Shown: one piece after another, positions 17,286-25,470 of the stretch
Position numbering within the stretch: position 1 is the stretch's first letter
How the letters are laid out: every line of letters begins with the position of its first letter
NCBI GenBank assembly: GCA_943357175.1
Contig: CALRGE010000002.1
Span: 1 to 64,000, forward strand
Reading direction: 5' to 3'
From: Candidatus Peribacteria bacterium
GTDB taxonomy: Bacteria; Patescibacteriota; Gracilibacteria; UBA1369; 2-02-FULL-48-14
Length of the DNA stretch: 64,000 nt
Notes under the pieces: generated by a model
Databases searched by the model: none
What the model was told of the DNA's origin: nothing
Seen by the model: only the letters and a program-made list of their open reading frames with translations
Program-made: the position numbers and the translations under genes

Positions 17286-17859
17286 TTTTCACAAATTTCC
17301 TCCATTCAATCAAGGCAAAAATCATTGCAGAAGATATAACGATATAAAGAGGGAATGCATAATTCTCAAAAGTCCAAGAATTAAATGTTAAGAGCGTTAG
17401 AGTTCCATTCATTGTTGCGGCAACGTAAATCCAAATATTTTCAGTTTCCGGAAATTTCATAATTTTAAATATTGTTGGAAATGCAGCAACAAAGTCAGCC
17501 GCGATTGCAAAGAAAATTGCAATATTTGGCTCACTTGTAATCTGCCAAAGCACGATTCCTAAAATCGCCAGCACAGCACAAACATAATCAGCTTTTCGGA
17601 GTTCCCAATAAGCTTTTTTATTAACAAACGATGCAATAAAAATCAAAAGTGGATTAAATCCAACAATAAAAGTTAATAAAGACTGAATCCCTACACCCTG
17701 TTTAATCTGAGCCACAAAAGCAATCATTGGGGCCAATGCCCAAAAAAACCAAGTAACACGATTTGGTTTGCTTTCACCTTTTAAAGTCGCAATCAAATAA
17801 CGAAGCCCACCCAAGATACTTAAAGCCAAACCCAAAAATACAAAATTTTCATTAATCAT
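17278..17859 (-). CDS. Multi-pass membrane protein of unknown function
   Basis: 193 aa with about six hydrophobic helices covering most of its length (FVFLGLALSILGG, WALAPMIAFVAQ, LTFIVGFNPLLIFIASFV, VCAVLAILGIVLWQ, AIFFAIAADFVAAFP, LYIVISSAMIFALI). The pattern of a short N-tail, SKPNRVTWFFWAL after helix 1 and paired helices resembles PnuC/SemiSWEET-scale integral proteins, but no diagnostic motif is seen. Lies 15 bp downstream of an SLH gene on the same strand. Confidence 0.65.
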   Translation of the reverse strand: MINENFVFLGLALSILGGLRYLIATLKGESKPNRVTWFFWALAPMIAFVAQIKQGVGIQSLLTFIVGFNPLLIFIASFVNKKAYWELRKADYVCAVLAILGIVLWQITSEPNIAIFFAIAADFVAAFPTIFKIMKFPETENIWIYVAATMNGTLTLLTFNSWTFENYAFPLYIVISSAMIFALIEWRKFVKTK

Positions 17860-17874
17860 GAATGAAATATTAAT

Positions 17875-18513
17875 TTAAAAACTATAATTCACAGTAATAC
17901 TATTCCCATCTTCAGCTTTATTATAAATTCTTAATTGTAAATCAGCCTCAGTCACAGCAAATTCCGTTTCATAAGCTTGCCTAATAGTGCTTAGATCAAA
18001 CTTTAGATTTTGAGTTTCATAATTTTTGCATGTTTCGCCATCTTCATCGTGTATTAAATATAGATTACTGTGTTCAGAATCTGTGAAGCTGCCATCCCAG
18101 ATCATTTCAAAACTGTGACTCTCACAGCCCCCACCATAACCTGGTGAAAGGTAAAGAATATCACCGTCGAGAAAATAATAATTTGTGTATGTATCAGATG
18201 TGAATGAAAAACTATCACTATCTGCAGGAAGCTCATCAGAAACTTGAATTTTTGATAATGTATATTCATGCTCAGCAGGCTCAAGATATTCAATCAAACG
18301 ATCTAGAGTAACCGCTAGTTCCGCCCTGTTAACATTGTCAGAAGGTTTAAAACTACCGTCATCGTAACCTTTAATGATGCTTTTTTCAGACAAACTTTGA
18401 ACCGCTTCGTAATACCAAGAACTTTCTTCCACATCTGTAAAAACAGTTGCAGCGAATGCAGTTGGAACAAGACCAGCAATGAAGCCAATAAGTAAAAAGG
18501 AGAGTTTTTTCAT
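17875..18513 (-). CDS. Small secreted protein with one SLH repeat
   Basis: 212 aa from ATG 18513, which gives a clean signal peptide (KKLSFLLIGFIAGLVPTAFA). A longer frame from 18546 adds 11 residues before it and is unlikely. One SLH repeat (~22-70) contains IIKGYDDGSFKPSDNVNRAEL. The rest is a polar, Tyr/Asp-rich domain of unknown fold with two Cys. Possible envelope protein attached through its single SLH repeat, perhaps as a trimer. Confidence 0.75.
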   Translation of the reverse strand: MKKLSFLLIGFIAGLVPTAFAATVFTDVEESSWYYEAVQSLSEKSIIKGYDDGSFKPSDNVNRAELAVTLDRLIEYLEPAEHEYTLSKIQVSDELPADSDSFSFTSDTYTNYYFLDGDILYLSPGYGGGCESHSFEMIWDGSFTDSEHSNLYLIHDEDGETCKNYETQNLKFDLSTIRQAYETEFAVTEADLQLRIYNKAEDGNSITVNYSF

Positions 18514-18695
18514 TATATTTAAGGTAAAATCGACCTCAACATACACTATTCTTACAAATTCTTATACTCCTCAAGTTTTGCCCGCCAAAATCCCATCAAT
18601 ACGTCTTTCTGAAATTAGGCTCGGCGACATCAAGATATTATACCAGATCTAAGCGATAAACACAAGAAATTTTACTCCTAATCTCAAAGCCTGAA

Positions 18696-19373
18696 TTACT
18701 GATACCTCGCTACATACTCATCATACCTCTGCAAATAATCGGTATTATTCGGATCGTATGTTGCATACATTCCCTTGTTCCAGTGAAAAGCCACTCGCCT
18801 CCAAGTGTCCTCTTTTGCTTCCAAAGGATACAACGAACGGAAAAGCTTATAAGCCGGTACAGCATATCCGGAAGCGAACCTTCTTAAATTCTGTCTTGGG
18901 CTAAACGGATTGTTCATCCAACTGACTTTCGTCATACTTATCCAGCCGGCATAATCTTGAAGTCTCATTGAATAGTAATATTGTTTATTTCCATTATCAG
19001 GCGCCGCCAAACAATAAGGATAGGGCGTCCCCTGATACATCCAACCTGTCAGCTGTGTTAAGCCCAAACCGTGAGGATAGCCATCACTGGTAAACGCACA
19101 TTCAGGTTTTTTCGCATTCCAATTTGAAGTCCCGCCAACACCGTCATTCATATTCACACAATTCGGATCAAAAGATGATTCTCGATGCACAATCGCCAAC
19201 AAAAACCATTCAGGAATAGAATACCTTTCAGCAGTTTCATGAATAATTCCAAGAACCTTTGTTTTTGTTTCATCTGTAGCGCTACAACGCTGACCTTCAG
19301 TAGCAAAAGAAACGGGAACGTGGAATAAAGAAGCAACAAATGCTATGAGGACAATTTTCCTTATAATACTCAT
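18696..19373 (-). CDS. Secreted lytic transglycosylase-like protein
   Basis: 225 aa with a signal peptide (about residues 1-24). The segment IPEWFLLAIVHRESSFDP has the catalytic Glu of SLT-type transglycosylases (IxxxxxxAIxxxES), and GLGLTQLTGWM corresponds to the G-x-x-Q[ML] loop. Several Cys pairs suggest disulfides. It should cleave glycan strands of peptidoglycan. It lies at the left edge of the accessory island. Confidence 0.75.
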   Translation of the reverse strand: MSIIRKIVLIAFVASLFHVPVSFATEGQRCSATDETKTKVLGIIHETAERYSIPEWFLLAIVHRESSFDPNCVNMNDGVGGTSNWNAKKPECAFTSDGYPHGLGLTQLTGWMYQGTPYPYCLAAPDNGNKQYYYSMRLQDYAGWISMTKVSWMNNPFSPRQNLRRFASGYAVPAYKLFRSLYPLEAKEDTWRRVAFHWNKGMYATYDPNNTDYLQRYDEYVARYQ

Positions 19374-19439
19374 ATTTCTTCTTGTTAGAATTACGCCTAC
19401 ACATTAGATGAATTATATCTAAAAGTCACGAACATACAG

Positions 19440-19512
19440 ATTTTTTAGATCCGCCATTTTGACCTTCTTCTGACCAGCGACATTGATACCACGGAGGAGG
19501 GGGTGGTGGCAT
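19440..19512 (-). pseudogene. DUF1697 N-terminal fragment (copy B, frameshifted)
   Basis: Read on the minus strand just after the BRO gene stop, the DNA encodes LLRGINVAGQKKVKMADLKN in one frame, the conserved N-terminus of DUF1697 proteins, but the nearest ATG (19512) is in another frame and a stop follows after only ~25 residues. The rest of the ~180-aa family is absent. Its sequence is about as similar to the fragment at 20470-20577 as expected for two copies of one gene start. Confidence 0.7.
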
Positions 19513-19513
19513 A

Positions 19514-20338
19514 TTACTTTAATTTTTTAATATCTAAATAATTTTCTGGAGAAATAATACTTTTACCAAGTTCTTTTTCAGTTTCTATCCTCGCATTCCC
19601 GGCTACTTTACCACCTCTACCAGCCACTTTTATATTTTCCGGAAAAGTTTCAGGTTTTTCCTGTTTAGAAATTTCTGTTGTTACTTTTTCACCCAACATT
19701 GTAAAAATTAGTTCCAAGCTTGTCATATTATCACGCAAATTCGCCTTTGATTTCTCTGGAATTTTCTTAAACTTTTTATAAGTCGTCGGTGTCATACCGA
19801 AAGTTGCTTTTGAAATCTCCGCGGTCAAAATTGCAAAATCACTATATTCATTAATCCCTCGTTCTTTCCACTCATCGCTAAGGTCTTGTCGAATTGCCAT
19901 ACTCTGTATCCGCTTCTCTATCCAATCTTTAGGATAACCCTTTCGTTCATAAATCGCTTTCATACGATCTTGGACAAGCTCGGGATCTTCAATCTCATCA
20001 AGTCTTTCTTTACCAAGTTGCGCCAACCACATTTTAAACGGCTCGGCCTTTGGGCTAGGAACAGATTGAATCAAGCGAAAAGCATTTTTAGTATTAACAC
20101 AGTCGGTTAGATATTTCTTACCATCCGCACCTTCTAATTTCAGTCGTACCCAAATTGGGGACAACTGAAGATCAATAAACGCCCTTTGTTTTACTTTCCC
20201 CCAATATTGCCTAGGAGTTGGGCTTCCAGATAGCACTTCAATGATATCAACAACCGAATAAAACCATTCATTCTCATGCCAAATTCTTCGAATCTATTTA
20301 TCCTGGAAAATCGCTAATTTTTTATTTTCACTCGTCAT
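19514..20338 (-). pseudogene. BRO-N family (DinD/antirepressor-like) gene with in-frame amber codon
   Basis: Full-length frame is 274 codons from ATG 20338. It reads ...AIFQDK-stop-IRRIWHENEW, with a TAG at 20296-20294 (codon 15) where the family has Gln (CAG), so a single C-to-T change breaks it. Downstream everything is intact: FYSVVDIIEVLSGSPTPRQY, LIQSVPSPKAEPFKMWLAQ, TPTTYKKFKKIPEKSKANLRD and GGKVAGNARIETEKELG. A shorter product from GTG 20236 would lack part of BRO-N. Such proteins are DNA-binding phage antirepressor or DNA-damage-inducible regulators. A duplicated promoter block lies upstream and a DUF1697 remnant directly downstream. Confidence 0.85.
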
Positions 20339-20374
20339 ATTTATGTTTAATACCCGATCACAATATATGAAGGA

Positions 20375-20453
20375 AAATCAAAATCAACTCTGCCACGTCA
20401 CTTTTGACGTTTAACAGATTACTTTCCTGTTGTCAGAGCTTGGACAACACTAC
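20375..20453 (-). repeat. 79-bp promoter/operator block, copy 1
   Basis: By hand, 71 of 79 bases match copy 2 (21398-21476). The right end carries a dyad, TGTTGTC-N8-GACAACA (20428-20449). On the minus strand this is followed by two TTGATT hexamers and, just outside the repeat, a TATATT box, so it reads as a promoter region. The dyad ends 90 bp before the BRO ATG. The dyad is identical in both copies while the mismatches cluster between it and the TTGATT part. Confidence 0.7.
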
Positions 20454-20469
20454 TCACTCAACATCCCAC

Positions 20470-20577
20470 TCAGCACATCAACCGTCCGCCTATTTCCTCA
20501 TACATGCTCTTCAACCGCGCCATCGACACTTTCTTCTGACCAGCAACATTTATTCCACGGAGGAGGGAGAGGGGCAT
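20470..20577 (-). pseudogene. DUF1697 N-terminal fragment (copy A)
   Basis: 35 codons from ATG 20577: SLLRGINVAGQKKVSMARLK and then MYEEIGGRLMC-stop. This is the conserved start of DUF1697 proteins, which are normally about 180 aa; the remainder is missing and the DNA runs into promoter-block copy 1. It starts 8 bp after the HEPN-like gene stop. Confidence 0.75.
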
Positions 20578-20585
20578 AGGGACTT

Positions 20586-21191
20586 TTAATAATTCTCTAC
20601 TCTATCAATAATCTCCTTTGCAATAATGAAAAATTTATTAATCTCAGATTTTGAATATCTATCATCAATCTCACTAAGTCCATAAGGATGAATTCTATTT
20701 CTTGCAATACGAACTTCCTCCGCATCTTGAAATAATCTTTCAGTAAAAAGTCCACATCTTTTTGCAATTCTGTTTAGCTCAATAAAATCAGTGCTATCTG
20801 ATAATTTTTTTGGTTTTATTACTTTCCTTACACCACAAATCCTGTCATTTTCAGATATTCTATAGAGTTCCTTGCATTCAGGGTAACGTTCTTCTTTTCC
20901 AACAATTTCATCTTCATCAACTCTACCTGACTGAATTAAGTCATGTAATTTATAGTTGATAAGACTTTCAATAATTGAAGCCATAAATACAATTATAGTT
21001 TTGAACGTTGAATATGCTACAGAACCGGGTAGTTCATATTTTTCTTCCAATGACATAAGAAAAATAATATTCTGCATTTTTATTGAAATATTCTCTTTTA
21101 ATATCTCATTTTTCACAAAAGGAAATCGATGCTGCTTAATATAAGCAACATCCACATATTCAAAATAATTCTGTAATTTATTTTTTAACAT
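20586..21191 (-). CDS. HEPN-like protein, candidate ribonuclease toxin
   Basis: 201 aa, all-helical appearance. Near the C-terminus, VRIARNRIHPYGL resembles the R-x4-6-H catalytic motif of HEPN RNases. Upstream, a long helix (FKTIIVFMASIIESLINYKL) fits the first HEPN helix. The gene overlaps a 60-aa gene at its start by 14 bp, which is typical of a toxin with a small partner. HEPN is inferred from motif and helicity; DUF4145-type proteins are an alternative. Confidence 0.5.
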   Translation of the reverse strand: MLKNKLQNYFEYVDVAYIKQHRFPFVKNEILKENISIKMQNIIFLMSLEEKYELPGSVAYSTFKTIIVFMASIIESLINYKLHDLIQSGRVDEDEIVGKEERYPECKELYRISENDRICGVRKVIKPKKLSDSTDFIELNRIAKRCGLFTERLFQDAEEVRIARNRIHPYGLSEIDDRYSKSEINKFFIIAKEIIDRVENY

Positions 21192-21360
21192 TATTACCTC
21201 TTAAGAATGTAGCAAAGCCAGCCCATCCAGCTTTTTCAAAATCATCAAACAACTTTTCAGGATTCTTAGTGCCAAAATCTTTGCCATAAGCTCTTTCAAT
21301 ACTCTCCATTAATGTTTCACCCTTTTTCGGCCTATATTTACTATTTTTTGTTGACGGCAT
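21178..21360 (-). CDS. Small protein preceding the HEPN-like gene, possible antitoxin
   Basis: 60 aa: a lysine-rich start (MPSTKNSKYRPKKGETLMES), a helical middle and FEKAGWAGFATFLRG near the end. It begins 91 bp downstream of the dyad in promoter-block copy 2 and overlaps the next gene by 14 bp, so the pair is one operon. No DNA-binding motif seen. The antitoxin role is inferred from arrangement only. Confidence 0.5.
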   Translation of the reverse strand: MPSTKNSKYRPKKGETLMESIERAYGKDFGTKNPEKLFDDFEKAGWAGFATFLRGNNVKK

Positions 21361-21397
21361 ATCGTGATATTAAATCTATCTAAGAATATACCAAGCC

Positions 21398-21476
21398 AAA
21401 TCAAAATCAACTCTGCCATGCAACTTTTAACAATTAACAGGTTATTTTCCTGTTGTCAGAGCTTGGACAACACTAC
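21398..21476 (-). repeat. 79-bp promoter/operator block, copy 2
   Basis: Matches copy 1 (20375-20453) at 71 of 79 positions. The dyad TGTTGTC-N8-GACAACA is at 21451-21472. On the minus strand TTGATTTTGATT is followed by TATATT near 21387, same spacing as copy 1. The distance from dyad to start codon is 91 bp here and 90 bp at the BRO gene, so two unrelated cargo genes have the same control region. Confidence 0.7.
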
Positions 21477-21545
21477 GAATTTTCTACTCTCTCAAAAGCA
21501 AAACTCCAAAATCCGCATCAAGCGTATAAATCATATTATTTAAAA

Positions 21546-22148
21546 CTAAAAGTTTAATCCTGATTTTTCAAATATATTTTTACCTTCTTCTACGTAATAT
21601 TCAATTTCTGGAAAAATATCTAGCAAATCTTCGTAAGTTTCATTTGGGGTTAATGCTTTGATTCCATGATCTTTTATAAAAGATTTATGCCTTAATAAAA
21701 TTGTTCTATTATCTGTTGTAATAAAATAATCCGTGCCCATCATATAAGCCAAATACATCAATCTCCCATCATTTGTGTTATTTTTATAACTCTTGGAACC
21801 TACTTTGCTTGCTTTGATAAATTGATCAATAAATCGTTTTCTTTCAATCCCAGTATTAATTCCACCCAATGGGTGTTTGCCTAATGGTGAACTACCTAAA
21901 GTACTTCTTGAATCAACTTCTTTTATCCCTTCAAATAAAGTCATCATAAAATTGTACGCTTTCCCATCATATTTACTATCTGCAGGTAAAACCTCCTCGA
22001 GGTTAATAGATGAACGATAGAGTGAAAAGGAAAATTTAGTTGATTGACTTAAATAAAATAACTTTTTAAAAGCATCCGCATCATTTGAAGAAGGAAAAGT
22101 TTTTTTCGCTGCTTGTATAATTACGCATGAATCAATTAGTGCATCCAT
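21546..22148 (-). CDS. PIN-domain-like nuclease
   Basis: 200 aa. N-terminus MDALIDSCVIIQAAKK has the first PIN aspartate; further acidic sites are Glu in INLEEVLPAD, Asp in NTNDGRLMYLAYMMGTDYF and Asp in FITTDNRTIL. The order and spacing fit a PIN ribonuclease larger than VapC. There is no small antitoxin-like gene directly upstream, but a 213-aa gene lies 17 bp upstream on the same strand and could be the partner. Confidence 0.65.
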   Translation of the reverse strand: MDALIDSCVIIQAAKKTFPSSNDADAFKKLFYLSQSTKFSFSLYRSSINLEEVLPADSKYDGKAYNFMMTLFEGIKEVDSRSTLGSSPLGKHPLGGINTGIERKRFIDQFIKASKVGSKSYKNNTNDGRLMYLAYMMGTDYFITTDNRTILLRHKSFIKDHGIKALTPNETYEDLLDIFPEIEYYVEEGKNIFEKSGLNF

Positions 22149-22165
22149 CCCATTTATGAGAAATT

Positions 22166-22807
22166 TTATTGCTGGTTGTAGATCATAGTATCATCGGAAT
22201 TGTAGGCTTTTACCTGGCAAAGAATATTCCTATATCCAATACCTTTACCAATAAGACCCAATGGACTTTTTTTAATCTTAATAGACTCTGTTTTAGAAGT
22301 ATTTACCTCTATGGTTATTTCATTGGAATTGGCTCTATAGTCACTGATTCGATCTCCAATTTGAAGTAGATAAATATCATTTGTAGGTACAACTATTAAA
22401 TTTTTCCTATAGCCATCTTTTTTTGATTCCAAAATATATAAACATATTGTTCCACTATTGTGCAAACACCACTCTACTCCACTAATTTTATCATTAAGTT
22501 CACGGAATTTTTTTATATTAGGACTTGCATCTAAAAAATAATCACAACCACCAAGATAATCACTAAAAGTATTTTTATTGCGGTGATAGAATATTGTTCC
22601 TTTCTCATTCGCATGTGGTAGCAAATCAAATTTATATTTTAGAGTATTCTCCTCTTTTAAATCCAAACAACCTGCTAATTTTCCTTTATCTAATAAGTTT
22701 CCTTTGAAATCACTTCTTACCCAGTTATTTATTTCATCTAAATTAAAAATAATTTCAAGATGAACTATATTTGATACAATAGATGATTTTTTAAATTTGC
22801 CAAACAT
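22166..22807 (-). CDS. Hypothetical protein, possible partner of the PIN gene
   Basis: 213 aa starting MFGKFKKSSIVSNIVHLE. Mixed alpha/beta character with no recognised motif, signal or membrane segment. It is 17 bp upstream of the PIN gene on the same strand, so likely co-transcribed. AT-rich codon usage like the rest of the island. No function inferred. Confidence 0.55.
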   Translation of the reverse strand: MFGKFKKSSIVSNIVHLEIIFNLDEINNWVRSDFKGNLLDKGKLAGCLDLKEENTLKYKFDLLPHANEKGTIFYHRNKNTFSDYLGGCDYFLDASPNIKKFRELNDKISGVEWCLHNSGTICLYILESKKDGYRKNLIVVPTNDIYLLQIGDRISDYRANSNEITIEVNTSKTESIKIKKSPLGLIGKGIGYRNILCQVKAYNSDDTMIYNQQ

Positions 22808-22941
22808 ATACAGGAATTAATATAATCTTATGCTAACATTGTACCGTGTTTATTTAGGGTTTCAAATCCTTTCTATGTAGCTTACTATATCCTATTTATT
22901 GCACTTCTAATTTATTTTTATGTTAATAGATCCTAGATCTT

Positions 22942-23544
22942 ATGAGAATTATTAAAGACCATTTCAAAAATCCAATACTCAGAAAAATAGCACCTGGGCG
23001 ACACATTGCTGGACCTCGGACTTCTATAAGCATGCCACGTATTCTAGTTGGAAAAGAAAGGTATGAAGCTAAAAATATTGGAAAATTACATGTAACTCTT
23101 GATACCAATGTAGTTATAGATGCCTTGATTGCAATGAAGAAAATAGATCGAGCAAATGATAGGGAAAAAGCATCAAGACAGATTATTAAATTATTAGAAC
23201 AACATAAATTTCTTGTTTGCATGAATTCATGGTTGAAATTAGAATATGAAAATATAATTAAAAAATTAGTTTCTAAGGATGAAATTATTGAATCACACGG
23301 CGTTTTTGTGATGAAGGTAATAATAGATGACTCTTTTTTTGTAAGAATGTCCGTTGCTGGTTCACATATCTCTGAATCTTTTCACGATGATCATTTGTTT
23401 GATGGGACGATTGGACATTATCTTATTACTTCTGATAACGGAGATGTTAATACAGAGAAAGTTAGATCTCGTCAAAAAAACTTTAATCAAATCATAAGTC
23501 CTCAGGAATTTATTAAACAGACTTCTAATATTATGCAGCCTTAA
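22942..23544 (+). CDS. PIN-domain-like nuclease (stand-alone)
   Basis: 200 aa. After a ~45-residue basic N-terminal segment, VTLDTNVVIDALI carries the first PIN Asp. The other acidic positions are Glu in WLKLEYENI, and Asp in FHDDHLFDGTIGHYLITSDNGDV. This arrangement fits a PIN RNase of the PIN_3/PIN-like type. It is transcribed away from the other PIN gene, with no obvious antitoxin next to it. Last gene of the accessory island, 6 bp before the rlmD stop. Confidence 0.65.
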   Translation: MRIIKDHFKNPILRKIAPGRHIAGPRTSISMPRILVGKERYEAKNIGKLHVTLDTNVVIDALIAMKKIDRANDREKASRQIIKLLEQHKFLVCMNSWLKLEYENIIKKLVSKDEIIESHGVFVMKVIIDDSFFVRMSVAGSHISESFHDDHLFDGTIGHYLITSDNGDVNTEKVRSRQKNFNQIISPQEFIKQTSNIMQP

Positions 23545-23550
23545 TTTAGT

Positions 23551-24915
23551 TCACCCCCTCACCACCACCGCCACACTCTCCACATGATGAGTTTGTGGGA
23601 ACATGTCGACTGGTGTAACTGATTCACAGAAGTAACCAAGTCCGGCAAAGTACGCCAAATCTCTCGCGAGTGTACTAGGATTGCACGAAACATAAACAAC
23701 TTTCTTAGCACCAAATGCAGCCACCGCATTAACAACTTCTTCGCCCAAACCTATGCGGGGAGGGTCAACAATTACGACGTCGGGTTTGTGCTGTAAATCT
23801 GAAAGTCTGTGTTCAACGCGGCCCAAGTAGAAAGTGGCGTTTGTGATTCCGTTCTTTGTTGCGTTGCCTCGAGCACTTTCAACGGCTTGCTCATTTTCCT
23901 CAATCCCAACAATTTCTTTTGCCTTGTGGGCGCAGAAAAGTCCGATCGTTCCTGTTCCACAGTATAAATCTAAAACGGTTTCATCACCTGTTAATCCGGC
24001 GAGTTCGATAACTTTCGAGTAGAGTTTTTCAGCCTGCTTTGTGTTGGTTTGGAAAAAGGCTTTCGGCAAAATATCGAATTCCAATTTTTGACCATTTTCC
24101 AAGTGTAGAATTTCAGTTAATGCTGGCTTTCCGTGAAGAAGTGCTTCCTCAGTGTGTGTTGGCTGACCGGGAACCTGGTAAACCGTTGTCCAATAAAGCG
24201 ATGTGATTCGAGGATCGTCTTTAAACAATGTGATGAATTCATTTTTGTGATCAAAAATTCCAGTCGACGTAACCAAAATCACCATGCACTCGCCGGTGTT
24301 TTTACCCTCACGGATTATTAGATTTCGCAATAACCCTTCGTGAGTTTCGCTATCATAAGCTGGAATTTTATATTTCTTCTGGAATTCGCGCATTTTTCCA
24401 ACAATTTCCACCATTAATTCAGACTGCAAAAAGCATTCCTCCATATCAAAAACCTCGTAGTGAAACCCTTTAGGATAGAGGCCGAGGCGATTTTGCGTGT
24501 CGAAAGAAACCTCCATTTTATTCCTGTAAAACCAAGGCGTTTCATTCGGAATAATCGGCTGCACAAGAGCGCCATCAAGATGGCCGATCTTCACAATCGC
24601 ATCACGAACCTGATCTTCCTTCACTTTGCACTGATCTTCATAACTCAAAAACTGCCATTTGCAGCCGCCGCACACTCCAAAGTGCTTACACTTCGGTTCA
24701 ATTCTTTGCGGACTTTTTTCAATAAGTTCCACCAACTTCGCTTCAGCATAATTATTCTTAATTCGGCTTAGGGAAGCCTTAACTGTGTCTCCGGGCACAA
24801 CGTCTTCAACGAAAACTTTCATGCCTTCATGACTACCAATTCCACGACCGCCATATACAAGCGAGTCGATTTTTACTACAATTTCAGTGCCTTTTTTTAA
24901 TTTCATAGACCGCAT
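23551..24915 (-). CDS. rlmD: 23S rRNA (uracil-C5)-methyltransferase, RlmD/RumA family
   Basis: 454 aa. N-terminal TRAM domain (VVKIDSLVYGGRGIG ... VVPGDTVKASLSRIK), an iron-sulfur cysteine cluster (CKHFGVCGGCKWQ), SAM-binding VLDLYCGTGTIGLF, VIVDPPRIGLG and the catalytic Cys in YVSCNPSTLARDL. It methylates a uracil of 23S rRNA; RlmCD-type specificity cannot be told apart here. Start is 24915, or Met4 at 24906. It is divergent from rlmH with at most ~14 bp between starts. Confidence 0.93.
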   Translation of the reverse strand: MRSMKLKKGTEIVVKIDSLVYGGRGIGSHEGMKVFVEDVVPGDTVKASLSRIKNNYAEAKLVELIEKSPQRIEPKCKHFGVCGGCKWQFLSYEDQCKVKEDQVRDAIVKIGHLDGALVQPIIPNETPWFYRNKMEVSFDTQNRLGLYPKGFHYEVFDMEECFLQSELMVEIVGKMREFQKKYKIPAYDSETHEGLLRNLIIREGKNTGECMVILVTSTGIFDHKNEFITLFKDDPRITSLYWTTVYQVPGQPTHTEEALLHGKPALTEILHLENGQKLEFDILPKAFFQTNTKQAEKLYSKVIELAGLTGDETVLDLYCGTGTIGLFCAHKAKEIVGIEENEQAVESARGNATKNGITNATFYLGRVEHRLSDLQHKPDVVIVDPPRIGLGEEVVNAVAAFGAKKVVYVSCNPSTLARDLAYFAGLGYFCESVTPVDMFPQTHHVESVAVVVRG

Positions 24916-24920
24916 AGTAC

Positions 24921-25379
24921 CTGAAAATTCAAATTATTCAAATCTCGGAGACGCGTGACAAAAATCTTTTAGAACTTGAGCGTGAATATGAGAAGCGTCT
25001 TTCGCCCTTCGCAGACCTGGAAATGCTGACTTTAAAGGCCTCGAAAAATGACGATGAATCAGCGCGAGCCGACGAATCCGTTTTGATTTTAAAAAAACTC
25101 GATCGCGACTATTTCGTGATTGCTTTGGATGAACGTGGCAAAGAGATGACCAGCCCTGAATTCGCCGAACTTATTCGAGAAAAGCGAGATTTTGGTCCGG
25201 GTAAAATACAATTTATAATTGGTGGTTCTCACGGGCTCAGTGACTCTGTGCGCAAACGTGCGAACTTAATACTCGGTTTTTCGCGCATGACTTTCACCCA
25301 CGAAATGATGCGAGTTTTTTTGAAAGAACAGATATATCGAGCTTTTACAATCTTAATTGGGAAGACATACCACAAATGA
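24921..25379 (+). CDS. rlmH: 23S rRNA pseudouridine-1915 N3-methyltransferase RlmH, apparent CTG start
   Basis: From the first ATG (25023) the protein is only 118 aa and lacks its N-terminus. The same frame is open upstream to a TAG at 24915 and encodes LKIQIIQISETRDKNLLELE then REYEKRLSPFADLEM, the normal RlmH start. The only conventional-like initiation codon in the right place is CTG at 24921, giving 152 aa, the family length; ATT at 24927 is an alternative. The knot motifs IIGGSHGLSD and LGFSRMTFTHEMMRVFLKEQIYRA are intact. RlmH methylates pseudouridine 1915 in helix 69. Confidence 0.8.
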   Translation: MKIQIIQISETRDKNLLELEREYEKRLSPFADLEMLTLKASKNDDESARADESVLILKKLDRDYFVIALDERGKEMTSPEFAELIREKRDFGPGKIQFIIGGSHGLSDSVRKRANLILGFSRMTFTHEMMRVFLKEQIYRAFTILIGKTYHK

Positions 25380-25470
25380 TACTATGATAGTCGAGGACAG
25401 AAAGTTAACATTTTTGTTAATTTTCCTTCCACGAGATGCATAGTGCCCTCGGGACATGTAGTATAAAGCC

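Noticed and set aside
18547-18695. Short coding remnant between the SLH gene and transglycosylase
   Set aside because: A 19-codon minus-strand frame exists but matches nothing I recognise and shows no extended similarity.
21484-21534. 16-aa minus-strand mini-ORF before control block 2
   Set aside because: Too short and unrecognised; may be a gene remnant but cannot be supported.
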